Of a stretch of DNA of 64,000 nucleotides, positions 51,160-59,291 are shown piece by piece (position 1 is the first letter of the stretch; each line of letters opens with the position of its first letter). The DNA is from Candidatus Hydrogenedentota bacterium (GTDB lineage Bacteria > Hydrogenedentota > Hydrogenedentia > Hydrogenedentales > CAITNO01), in the NCBI GenBank assembly GCA_903893795.1, contig CAITNO010000110.1, positions 1 to 64,000 on the forward strand, given 5' to 3'. Under the pieces are notes generated by a model that did not search any database, was not told the origin of the DNA, and worked only from the letters and a program-made list of their open reading frames with translations. The translations under genes and the position numbers were made by a program.

Positions 51160-52324
51160 TGGGCGGTGTCACCGGCATGATTCTGCCGCTCTCGGGGGTG
51201 GGGGTGGATGGGGTCAGTTGTTGCCTCCGCTGTTTCTCCAGCGCTTCACGCTGGGGCTCAATCTCGCGGCGGAACTTGGCCACGGCCCGGTTGTGCTCCT
51301 CTTCGGTGTTGCTGAAGGTGTGCGTGTGTCCGTCGGCGTTGGACACGAAGTAGAGATTCTTCGTGTCGGCCGGTCGCATGGCGGCGCGCAGACTGGCCGC
51401 GCCCGGGCTGGATATGGGGCCCGGCGGCAGACCGTTCTTCATGTAGGTGTTGTAGGGCGAGTCCACTTCCTTGTCCTCGTTCACCAGGCGCTGGCCGTAC
51501 TTGTTGAGCACAAACTGAAGCGTCGAGTCGAGCTGCAGGGGCATCTTCTTGTCGATGCGGTTGTAGATCACCCGCGCCACCAGCGGACGCTCCTCGTCCG
51601 CCTTGGTCTCCTCCTCGACGAGCGAGGCAATGGTGACGATCCGCATCTTGTTCAGCTTTTCCGCCCCCGGCACCTGCGCCGCCAGTTTCTTGTACGCCTT
51701 GTCGAACTGGGCGGCCATGCGCTCCACCAGCGCGCGGGGCTCCGGTTCGGTGTCGAAGAAGTAGGTGTTGGGCATGAGGAATCCCTCGAGGGAGTCGGCG
51801 TCCAGGCCCAGCTTCTTGATCAGCGCCTGATCATGCGCCGCCTCGATGAAAGCTTTCGGGTCCTTGACCAGTTCGGCAGCCTGCCGGATGGTCAGTCCCT
51901 CCGGTATGGTAATGCGGAACTGGGTGTCGAGAACCTGATGGGAGGGGCCCTTGTACAACTGGCGCAACAGTTGCAGCGCCGAGTTGCCCCGGTGCAGCCG
52001 GTAGGCCCCGCTGCGGATGGGCTGGTTGGTGCCGTCTATCCGCGCGGCCAGTTGGAAAAAAGTCTCGTGCTCGATCAGGCCGTTCTCGACAAGCAGCCTG
52101 CCCACATCGCGGCCCGTGGCCTTCTGCGGCACGGCGACCTCCACCTCGGGTCCGTCCGCGCCGGGCTGGGTAACATGGTCATACACGACAAACGCCACAA
52201 TGCCGCCGGCCACGCCGGCCAGCAGCAGCGCGGCCAGTCCGAAAAGCACCGCCGTGGCCAGGATTCGGAAGAAGGTCCAGCGGCGGGGCGGCGTGTCGAA
52301 AACGGGCTCATCCGGCTGTGTCAT
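51149..52324 (-). CDS. mltG: Endolytic murein transglycosylase MltG
   Basis: 391 residues. A cytoplasmic N-terminal stretch of about 16 residues, one transmembrane helix (about 17-45), a LysM-like region (about 55-130) and the YceG domain. The catalytic Glu lies in IASLVEEETKADEER near residue 235, with VIYNRI, LQLDSTLQF and YNTYMKNGLPPGPISSPG following. MltG cleaves nascent glycan strands and sets their length. ATG 52324 overlaps the ruvX stop (ATGA). A Pro/Ser/Thr-rich C-terminal tail is longer than in E. coli. Confidence 0.96.
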   Translation of the reverse strand: MTQPDEPVFDTPPRRWTFFRILATAVLFGLAALLLAGVAGGIVAFVVYDHVTQPGADGPEVEVAVPQKATGRDVGRLLVENGLIEHETFFQLAARIDGTNQPIRSGAYRLHRGNSALQLLRQLYKGPSHQVLDTQFRITIPEGLTIRQAAELVKDPKAFIEAAHDQALIKKLGLDADSLEGFLMPNTYFFDTEPEPRALVERMAAQFDKAYKKLAAQVPGAEKLNKMRIVTIASLVEEETKADEERPLVARVIYNRIDKKMPLQLDSTLQFVLNKYGQRLVNEDKEVDSPYNTYMKNGLPPGPISSPGAASLRAAMRPADTKNLYFVSNADGHTHTFSNTEEEHNRAVAKFRREIEPQREALEKQRRQQLTPSTPTPESGRIMPVTPPNEN

Positions 52325-52773
52325 GGGCGCGGTTCCCGCGCGCGCAGGTCCGACGCCGCGCGGTCAAGATGGGTCTGGAGGATGTGCGTGGCGGCAATCT
52401 TGTCCACCACCTGCTTGCGCTTGTCGCGGCGCACATTCGCGCCGATGAGCATCCGGTTGGCGGCGGCCGTGCTGTAGCGCTCGTCCTGTATCACCACCTC
52501 CACCGTCACGGCCGCGCGCAGGCGCTCGATGAAGGCCAGCGTTTTGTCCGCCTGCGGCCCGTGGCCGCCCGCCTCGTTAAGCGGCACGCCGGCGACAATG
52601 CGCACGACCTCCTGCTCGTCGGCGATCTTCTTGATCGCTGCCACGGCCGCGTCGCGCGACGCCTCTTTGACCACGGCGTGGGGGCTTGCGATCATCCGCA
52701 TCGGATCGCTGAGCGCCACGCCGATGCGCACGTCGCCTATGTCGAGGCCCATGACCCGGCCAAATTCAGCCAT
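52321..52773 (-). CDS. ruvX: Putative pre-16S rRNA nuclease / Holliday junction resolvase-like RuvX (YqgF)
   Basis: About 150 residues. RNase H-like fold with the opening motif VMGLDIGDVRIGVALSD, then IVAGVPLNEAG, VVIQDERYSTAAANRML and a C-terminal DKIAATHILQTHLD. YqgF proteins process the 5' end of 16S rRNA and are also annotated as RuvX. ATG 52773 has AAGGA 7 nt upstream; an alternative ATG at 52788 lacks this. The ruvX-mltG order is seen in many bacteria. Confidence 0.95.
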   Translation of the reverse strand: MAEFGRVMGLDIGDVRIGVALSDPMRMIASPHAVVKEASRDAAVAAIKKIADEQEVVRIVAGVPLNEAGGHGPQADKTLAFIERLRAAVTVEVVIQDERYSTAAANRMLIGANVRRDKRKQVVDKIAATHILQTHLDRAASDLRAREPRP

Positions 52774-52791
52774 GTGTTGTTCCTTCATTCG

Positions 52792-53730
52792 TCAGTTTGT
52801 TCGCTTCTGCCCGGGGGGCGGTTCGTCCCGCCAGAGCTTCCACCATCCTGCCACCGCGCCCGCGAAGTTGTCCGGCTTGTCCCCGTAGAGGCGCGCGCCC
52901 AGGCGCAGCGCTTCGGCGGCGGCAGACTCCGCGGAATGGTCCGCGCAGGCCTCCACGGCGGAAATTGTCTCTTCGGAAAGGCTGCCCTGCGGCAGCGCCG
53001 CCAGCGCCGCTTCGACCAGGTCCAAATCGTGCACATGGCCCAGACAATCGGTCAACTGGTGCAGTTCAGCTTCCAGCGCATCGCACACACCGGGCCAGAC
53101 AGCGCGCAGCATGGCGACTTGGTAGCGCAGGTCCTTGGCGCGCTTGCGCCATTCGTGCACGGCCTCCATGTCGCCGGTTTTGCGCATGCGCGCCATGGCG
53201 CGGCGGCCAAGGGCATAAGACCGGCGCAGTCCCGCCCGGAGTATGCGCGTCTCCCGGCCCCGTCCCAGGGCCGGGTCGTGCGGGGTGGTGAGTTTTCCGG
53301 AAATGAGCAGGAAGGCCTTCTCGGCGGTGCCTTCGGCCGATACCGGTTTCGTTTGCGAATCCGCCTGCGGCCGGGAGAGAACGTCACGGCAGGCCCGCAG
53401 GGAAGCCCGGTTTGCCTCCGCCGTGCCGGCTTCTCCGGCAAGCGTGTCCAGACATTCCAGCAGGGCTTTCGCATCGCGCGCGCCGGAAATGCAGCGGGCG
53501 GCGTCGCGCAGGGACAGGTTCCACTTGCGGAACGCCTTCTTGGGCATGCCCTCCTGGACCAGCCGGAGCAGGGCCCGGGCATACTTGAGGCACTTGCGGC
53601 ACTCGTGAATGCCCTCGTCGCGCCGTTCGGGCGGCGCCTTGAGATATTCCAGCGCAGCGACCAACTGCATTTCGAGAATGCGCTGCGTCCCGGCGGCGAG
53701 TGATTCGTCCTGTTTGAACTGGAGTTCCAT
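52792..53730 (-). CDS. CHAD domain protein
   Basis: About 312 residues, helical, rich in Arg/His. The two CHAD half-repeats show IHECRKCLKYARALLRLV (about 40-58) and VHEWRKRAKDLRYQVAML (about 195-215), plus LGHVHDLDLV. CHAD domains bind polyphosphate through conserved basic residues and often stand near phosphate or energy genes; no CYTH domain is attached. ATG 53730 has GGGAA just upstream. First gene of the minus-strand housekeeping run and divergent from queC. Confidence 0.88.
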   Translation of the reverse strand: MELQFKQDESLAAGTQRILEMQLVAALEYLKAPPERRDEGIHECRKCLKYARALLRLVQEGMPKKAFRKWNLSLRDAARCISGARDAKALLECLDTLAGEAGTAEANRASLRACRDVLSRPQADSQTKPVSAEGTAEKAFLLISGKLTTPHDPALGRGRETRILRAGLRRSYALGRRAMARMRKTGDMEAVHEWRKRAKDLRYQVAMLRAVWPGVCDALEAELHQLTDCLGHVHDLDLVEAALAALPQGSLSEETISAVEACADHSAESAAAEALRLGARLYGDKPDNFAGAVAGWWKLWRDEPPPGQKRTN

Positions 53731-53838
53731 TTCCCTATTGTAGCGCGTGGGACGGGGGCGCGTCATGCCCGGCGTGTGCGGTACAATGGGTGGAACCATG
53801 GCGCGGCTGAAAAGCGCCCTGGGACGGAGACGCAACCC

Positions 53839-54531
53839 ATGACAACCAAATCAAGCCGACCCGCGCTGGTGCTGCTCAGCGGCGGGCTGGATTCCAGCGT
53901 GCTGCTGCACCTGGTGGCCCGGCGACTGCATGACGGCGCGGTGCATGCCATCAGTTTCAACTACGGCCAGCGCCACGCCCGGGAACTGGACTGTGCAGTG
54001 CGGCAGGCAGTCACGGTGGGCGTCACTGAACACCGCATCGTGGACGCGTCATTCTTCGCCCCGCTCGTGCAGAGGGGCACCGCCCTCGTCCAGGGTGGGG
54101 CGGAAGTGCCCGACCTCGCCGACGTGGCCGAGGCGGACCGTGTCCAGCCGCCCACCTATGTGCCCAACCGCAACATGATGCTGCTGTCCATGGCCGCGGC
54201 CTACGCCGAGGCCTCGGGCATTTCAGATGTCTACTACGGCGCCCAAGCCCAGGACGAGTACGGCTATTGGGACTGCACCACTGAATTTCTGACGGGGCTC
54301 AACGCCGTACTGGCCCTCAACCGGCGCACACCCGTCATCGTCCATGCCCCGCTGATGCATCAGTCCAAGGAAGACAACGTGGGCATGGGTCTCGACCTCG
54401 GCGTCGATTTCGCGCAGACCTGGAGCTGCTATCGGGGCGGAGAAAGCGCCTGCGGAACCTGCCCCACCTGCGTGGAGCGGCTCAAGGCCTTCACCGCCGC
54501 AGGCATGGAAGACCCCATTCCTTACGCTTGA
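53839..54531 (+). CDS. queC: 7-cyano-7-deazaguanine synthase QueC
   Basis: About 230 residues. PP-loop ATPase motif VLLSGGLDSSVLL at 12-24, FNYGQRHARELD, PTYVPNRNMMLLSMAAAYAE, and the C-terminal zinc site formed by Cys in TWSCYRGGESACGTCPTC. It converts 7-carboxy-7-deazaguanine to preQ0 in queuosine biosynthesis. ATG 53839 is chosen by homology with the family start; the frame is open to 53776 without an RBS. TACAAT at 53782-53787 could be a -10. No other queuosine genes are in the window. Confidence 0.96.
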   Translation: MTTKSSRPALVLLSGGLDSSVLLHLVARRLHDGAVHAISFNYGQRHARELDCAVRQAVTVGVTEHRIVDASFFAPLVQRGTALVQGGAEVPDLADVAEADRVQPPTYVPNRNMMLLSMAAAYAEASGISDVYYGAQAQDEYGYWDCTTEFLTGLNAVLALNRRTPVIVHAPLMHQSKEDNVGMGLDLGVDFAQTWSCYRGGESACGTCPTCVERLKAFTAAGMEDPIPYA

Positions 54532-54610
54532 GCAAAGTCTCTCTGTCATTACAGCGCGGACTTATCCCTGGCCAGCCAGAGCAGGAGCGGGCTTCCGAGC
54601 GCGACATGGG

Positions 54611-54645
54611 CCACCCTGTTTTCTGCCAGGCATTAAACAGGGTGG
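54611..54645 (+). terminator. Probable queC terminator
   Basis: 11-bp perfect stem (54611-54621 with 54635-54645) and 13-nt loop, followed by TTTGCCC; 80 nt after the queC stop. The U-tract is short, so strength is uncertain. Confidence 0.5.
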
Positions 54646-54752
54646 TTTGCCCATCTGAAAAACCGCCTTTAAGAGCATGACGGGAAAGTGCCTTATGGCG
54701 GTGTTGATATGTTTTTCGAGTGTTCGTGGGAGAAACACCAGACGGGTTTCCT

Positions 54753-54785
54753 CGGGTATATTGCAATCGTATTGCAATATACCCG
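54753..54785. repeat. 15-bp perfect palindrome
   Basis: Arms 54753-54767 and 54771-54785 (CGGGTATATTGCAAT and its complement) with a 3-nt centre CGT. Lies 42 nt past the stop of the minus-strand Kelch gene. No T-run on either side. Could be a terminator of that gene, a protein-binding site or a remnant attachment site. Confidence 0.5.
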
Positions 54786-54826
54786 GACCCTGCCTGTTCC
54801 GTCGCGCACCCGCAGAACCTCTCCGC

Positions 54827-56821
54827 TTACGGCGCCACCAGCCTGATGTAGTCGTTGTAGACGGCCGAGTAATTGTTTCCGGCGTCCAGATACTGCACGC
54901 GCACGGTGTAGTAACCGGGCGTGGCGGGCAGGGTGTAGAACCTGGGTGTGGAAAGCGCCTCCCAGACCGACCAGGTGGCGCCGTCAATGCTGAAGCGCAT
55001 GCGGGTCACGCCGGAACCGGTCCCGTCGTTCCATTTCAGGCCCAGCGAGACCTTGCGGTTGTTGGTGCTCAGTGCACCCTCGTTGATGAGGATGCTTCCC
55101 GTCGGGGCAATGGTGTCCACGCGGATAAAGTCGTTGTACGCGCGGGAGTTGTTGCCCCCCGCATCGCGGTACATGACGCGGACGGTGCGGTACCCGTCCC
55201 CTGCGGCCAGTGTCCACGGTTTGGTGGGCGCAAGCGGTTCCCATGCGGTCCAGGTGCTGCCGTCGTTGCTGAATCTCATCCGAACAACGCCGGAACCGGT
55301 GCCATCGGACCACATCAGGGACAGGGTAACCTCGGCGTTGTTGGTCACGGACCGTCCGCCGTTAATCACCACGGACCCTGTGGGCGGGGTGGTGTCGGGC
55401 AGGGTCATCCGCCACAGGTCGTTGCAGTAATACGCAGCCCCCGTGCTGTCGTAGGCCCAACCGCCAAACATCCACAAATTGCCGGAGGAACCCTGCCAAG
55501 CAGTGGCCCCCAAACGTGACCCGGGTGTGTTGGCCAGCGCCGCCGTGCCAGGTGCTCCATAAACTCCCGAGTTCCCCATCGTGCTGCCGCCCTTCATCCA
55601 GGCCCAGTCTCCCGTTGACCGGTCATACTTCCACACATCGTTCAAATAGCCCAGCGAGCCTGGGGAATCATAGCCGTAGCCGCCGAAAAGCCAAAAAGCG
55701 CCAGACGCGTCGCTCCAGCCGCATGATGACAGGTCGCGCCCGCCTGGGGTATTGGTTTCCGCCGCGGTTCCCGGTGTTCCATAGACTCCGGATGCACCAA
55801 TTGCGCTGGAACCTTTCATCCAGGTCCAGTGGCCCGTTGCAGGGTCGTATTTCCAAAGGTCATTCAGCAGGCCCGTCCCCCCGGATGAGCCGTAGCCGGA
55901 GCCGCCAAAGAGCCACAGTTCACCGACCGGGTCCGTCCAGGAAATCGCGCCGAAGCGGGCGCCAGGCATGTTGGATGCTGACTCCGTCAGGCGCGTGCCA
56001 TAAATACCCATCTGGTTCCCCGTCGATGAACCACCCATCCAAGCCCAATAGCCCGTGGCCGGATTGTATCTCCACAAGTCGTTCAGATTGACCAACCCCC
56101 CGGTGCCGCCATAGCCATAGCCGCCAAAGAGCCAGAACATGCCGGTGCTGTCCGTCCATGAAGCGGCCGCATGGCGCGCGCCGGGGCAGTTGCTTTCTGC
56201 CTCCACTCCGGGCGTTCCGTACCCCCCCACTTGGTTTGGCGCTGAGGAGCCTTTTACCCAGATCCAGTTTCCGGACACCGGGTTGTAATTCCACAGGTCA
56301 TTCATATAACTTCCGCTGGGGTTGTTGCCGGAACCTCCAAAGAGCCACAACTTCCCCAAACTGTCCGTCCACGTGTTTGCGGCCTGCCGCCCCGGTGGGA
56401 TGTTGGTTTCCGCCTCCGCGCCCGGCGTGCCATAGACTCCCGGTGGGTTTATCGCATTTGCGCCTTTCATCCAGGTCCAAGAGCCCGTGGTCGTGTCATA
56501 TTTCCAAAGGTCGTTCAGGAACCCGTCGTGCCCGGAACTGCTGTCGAAGCCTATGCCGCCGAAGAGCCACAACGCGCCTGAACTGCCGTTCCAGGAAACC
56601 GCACCGCATCTCGCGCCGGGCGTGTTGGTTAGTGAAGGTTCCCTGAAAGTGCCGTAGTTGCCGTACTGACCAACAGTATTGGAACCTTTCATCCAGGTCC
56701 ATTGCACATTGGCATCGGCTTGGGCTGATTGGCCGCCAGAGCCGCAAAACCATCCCGGCAACACTCCCCACAATACGGCAAAGGTCCAAGACCAACATGT
56801 TCCCCAGCGGATGAACCCCAT
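54827..56821 (-). CDS. Secreted Kelch-like six-bladed propeller protein, paralogue A
   Basis: About 664 residues. ATG 56821 has AAGGAGG 5 nt upstream; signal peptide at about 1-35. Six Kelch-like units of about 75 residues follow (WTWMKGS, NTPGAR, SWTDSTG, LWLFGGYGY, LNDLWKYDP, TGxWxW), enough for one six-bladed propeller. Two C-terminal Ig-like repeats of about 95 residues come next (PPTGSVVINGGRSVTNNAEV; SDGTGSGVVRMRFSNDG; and a second copy), ending YNDYIRLVAP. Galactose-oxidase-type Kelch propellers bind glycans or proteins; no catalytic residues were identified. No anchor, so it is probably released or surface-bound through partners. First of three tandem paralogues (A-C). Confidence 0.85.
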   Translation of the reverse strand: MGFIRWGTCWSWTFAVLWGVLPGWFCGSGGQSAQADANVQWTWMKGSNTVGQYGNYGTFREPSLTNTPGARCGAVSWNGSSGALWLFGGIGFDSSSGHDGFLNDLWKYDTTTGSWTWMKGANAINPPGVYGTPGAEAETNIPPGRQAANTWTDSLGKLWLFGGSGNNPSGSYMNDLWNYNPVSGNWIWVKGSSAPNQVGGYGTPGVEAESNCPGARHAAASWTDSTGMFWLFGGYGYGGTGGLVNLNDLWRYNPATGYWAWMGGSSTGNQMGIYGTRLTESASNMPGARFGAISWTDPVGELWLFGGSGYGSSGGTGLLNDLWKYDPATGHWTWMKGSSAIGASGVYGTPGTAAETNTPGGRDLSSCGWSDASGAFWLFGGYGYDSPGSLGYLNDVWKYDRSTGDWAWMKGGSTMGNSGVYGAPGTAALANTPGSRLGATAWQGSSGNLWMFGGWAYDSTGAAYYCNDLWRMTLPDTTPPTGSVVINGGRSVTNNAEVTLSLMWSDGTGSGVVRMRFSNDGSTWTAWEPLAPTKPWTLAAGDGYRTVRVMYRDAGGNNSRAYNDFIRVDTIAPTGSILINEGALSTNNRKVSLGLKWNDGTGSGVTRMRFSIDGATWSVWEALSTPRFYTLPATPGYYTVRVQYLDAGNNYSAVYNDYIRLVAP

Positions 56822-57031
56822 GACTGCCTCCTTGTTCAACGGCCCCATTTCGGGCCCATGCGCCCTTGACCGCGGCACTGAAACCCCAATTCTGTGGTGC
56901 CTGCCATCAATTATAAGGGCAGATCAGTATTTAGTCAACGGCAATAATAGAAAAAAGCAGAAAAAAGCCTCGGCGTGGCCGGATGCTTGCGTATCGCGGT
57001 AAGACGGCGCTTTGGTCCGATGGCGAACCGT

Positions 57032-59029
57032 TCAGGGAGCGATGAGTTTTATGTAATCGTTGTACACAGGCGAGTAGTTGTTGCCGCCGTCGAGATACTG
57101 CACGCGGACCGTGTAGTAACCCAGCGTGGCAGGCAGCAGATAGGACTTGGTCGCCTTCGGCGCCTCCCAGGCCGTCCAGGTGGAACCGTCAATGCTGAAA
57201 CGCATCCGGCTCACGCCGGATCCCGACCCGTCGGACCATGTCAGGCCGAGCGAGACCGTGCGGCTCTTGGTGCTTGCCGCACCGGCGTTGATGAGGATGC
57301 TTCCCGTGGGGGCGGTGGTGTCCAGCCGGATGTAATCGCTGAAAATAATGGAGTTGTTCCCGGCCTTGTCCCGGAACATGGCCCGGACGGTCTTGTATCC
57401 GTCGCCCGCGGGCAGCGCCCACGCCTTGGTCGCGGCCAGCGCTTCCCATGCGGACCAGGTGTTGCCGTCATTGCTGAACTTCATGCGCACCGCGCCTGAA
57501 CCGCCCGTGTCCGCCCAGGTCAGCGAAAGGGTGACATTGGCATTGTTGGTGACGGACCGGTTACTGTTGATGACGACCGTCCCGGAGGGCGGAACGGTAT
57601 CCGGCACGGTGATGCGCCACAGGTCATTGAGCGAACTGCCGATGCCGGCCCCGTCATATCCGAGCCCGCCAAAGACCCACAGCGCACCCGAGGCCGCATC
57701 GGCCCAGGCCGCCGACTCTTCGCGCGCGCCGGGCGTGTTGCCCGCTGCGGGCGTCAGGACTGTCCCGTAGCTCCCCGACTGGTCCACCACATCGGAGCCC
57801 TTTATCCAGGCCCAATTGCCCGTGAGAGGGTCATACTTCCACAAATCGTTGAGGTAACCGGTGCCGACACCCCTGTCCCATCCAAAGCCGCCAAAGAGCC
57901 ACAGCGCGCCGGAAGCATCCGTCCAGGAGACCGACGTGTTGCGTGCGCCGGGAGTATTGGCCGGGACAGGCGTTAGGACCGTTCCATAGGTTCCCTTTTG
58001 GTTCGTCGTGCTGGCGCCCTTCATCCAGGTCCAGTTGTTCGTGGAGGGTTCATACTTCCACAAGTCATTAAGATTGCTTTCGGGTCCGTCATCGGCGCGG
58101 CCCACGCCGCCAAACAGCCAAAATGCGCCCGTAAAGTCCACCCATGAAACCGCGTTGCTGCGTGCTCCGGGGGTGTTGGCCGGGGCCGGTGTCAGGACCG
58201 TGCCGTAGGTTCCCATCTGCTCCACCACATCGGTGCCCTTCATGAAGGTCCAGTTGTTGGTGGACGGGTCAAACTTCCAGAGGTCATTGAGATAGCCCGT
58301 TTGGATGTCGCTGTCCCAGCCATAACCGCCGAACAGCCACAGATTGCCCGATTCGTCGGTCCATGAGACGGACCTGTAGCGCCCGCCGGGGGTGTTGCCC
58401 TCTGCCGCTGTTCCCATCGTGCCGTAGGTGCCGTGCTGCCCGCCCGTGCTCGAACCCTTCATCCAAGTCCAGTTGCCCGTGACCGGGTCGTACTTCCACA
58501 GGTCGTTCAGGTCTTCCTCACTGCCCAGACTGTCGCGGCCCAGGCCGCCAAAGAGCCACAGATTGCCTGAAGTGTCCATCCATGTGGCTGAACCGATGCG
58601 CCCGCCGGGGGTATTTGCCGTCGCGGGCGTCAGGACCGTGCCATAGGTTCCGATCTGGTCCACGACATCGGTGCCCTTCATCCAGGTCCAGTTGCCCGTG
58701 ACCGGATCGTACTTCCAGAGGTCATTGAGATAGCCCGTTTGGATGTCGCTGTCCCAGCCGGAACCCCCAAACAGCCAGAGTTTGCCGGAGGCATCGGTCC
58801 ATGAGGCTGCGCTTTCGCGCGAGCCGGGGGTGTTGTCTGGCGCGGGCGTGAGGAGCGCACCGTAAGTGCCATGCTGTCCCCCCGTGCTGGAACCCTTCAT
58901 CCAGGCCCATTGAAGGTCTGTGCCTGCCCAGGCCGCCTGCCCCCCCTGCACCCAGACACAACCCAGCAGCAGGACCAACAACAAGGCAATGGCCGATGTC
59001 CGATTGCCCTTTTCACTTCGCTTCTTCAT
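57032..59029 (-). CDS. Secreted Kelch-like six-bladed propeller protein, paralogue B
   Basis: About 665 residues. ATG 59029 has GAGGAG 9 nt upstream; signal peptide at about 1-36 (SAIALLLVLLLGCVWVQGG). Same plan as its neighbours: six propeller units, then two Ig-like repeats, ending YNDYIKLIAP. Within it, units 1 and 3 are close copies (SSTGGQHGTYG and YLNDLWK after DSDIQTG), and so are units 2, 4 and 6 (TDVVDQIGTYG, TDVVEQMGTYG, SDVVDQSGSYG). This points to recent internal duplication in pairs. Own RBS and about 210 nt on either side suggest separate or loosely coupled expression. Confidence 0.85.
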   Translation of the reverse strand: MKKRSEKGNRTSAIALLLVLLLGCVWVQGGQAAWAGTDLQWAWMKGSSTGGQHGTYGALLTPAPDNTPGSRESAASWTDASGKLWLFGGSGWDSDIQTGYLNDLWKYDPVTGNWTWMKGTDVVDQIGTYGTVLTPATANTPGGRIGSATWMDTSGNLWLFGGLGRDSLGSEEDLNDLWKYDPVTGNWTWMKGSSTGGQHGTYGTMGTAAEGNTPGGRYRSVSWTDESGNLWLFGGYGWDSDIQTGYLNDLWKFDPSTNNWTFMKGTDVVEQMGTYGTVLTPAPANTPGARSNAVSWVDFTGAFWLFGGVGRADDGPESNLNDLWKYEPSTNNWTWMKGASTTNQKGTYGTVLTPVPANTPGARNTSVSWTDASGALWLFGGFGWDRGVGTGYLNDLWKYDPLTGNWAWIKGSDVVDQSGSYGTVLTPAAGNTPGAREESAAWADAASGALWVFGGLGYDGAGIGSSLNDLWRITVPDTVPPSGTVVINSNRSVTNNANVTLSLTWADTGGSGAVRMKFSNDGNTWSAWEALAATKAWALPAGDGYKTVRAMFRDKAGNNSIIFSDYIRLDTTAPTGSILINAGAASTKSRTVSLGLTWSDGSGSGVSRMRFSIDGSTWTAWEAPKATKSYLLPATLGYYTVRVQYLDGGNNYSPVYNDYIKLIAP

Positions 59030-59291
59030 GGTCACGTTCTCCTCAGTCATTGGCCTTGGACCAGACAAGCCGCGCTGCCATGCGGCAGCCGCCTGTCATG
59101 CGCTCTCCCCCCGTGCCACGAGTATAGGCGTGTCACTAAAAAGAGTCAACCGCAACAGGAGGACGATTCCGGTGTGTGCGGAGCTTACACCCCCCGCCCT
59201 TCGGGCTGCCCCCAGCAAGGACCTAATAGATCGCCTGCGAAGCGTAGTTCCATTGGTTGCGGCTCTGCTGCTCCGGGTTCAAACGCTCCGC

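Larger units (their letters stand above)
54532..54826. other. Convergent intergenic region with two palindromes
   Basis: Between queC (+) and the first Kelch gene (-). Holds the hairpins at 54611-54645 and 54753-54785 and no recognisable gene. Confidence 0.5.
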
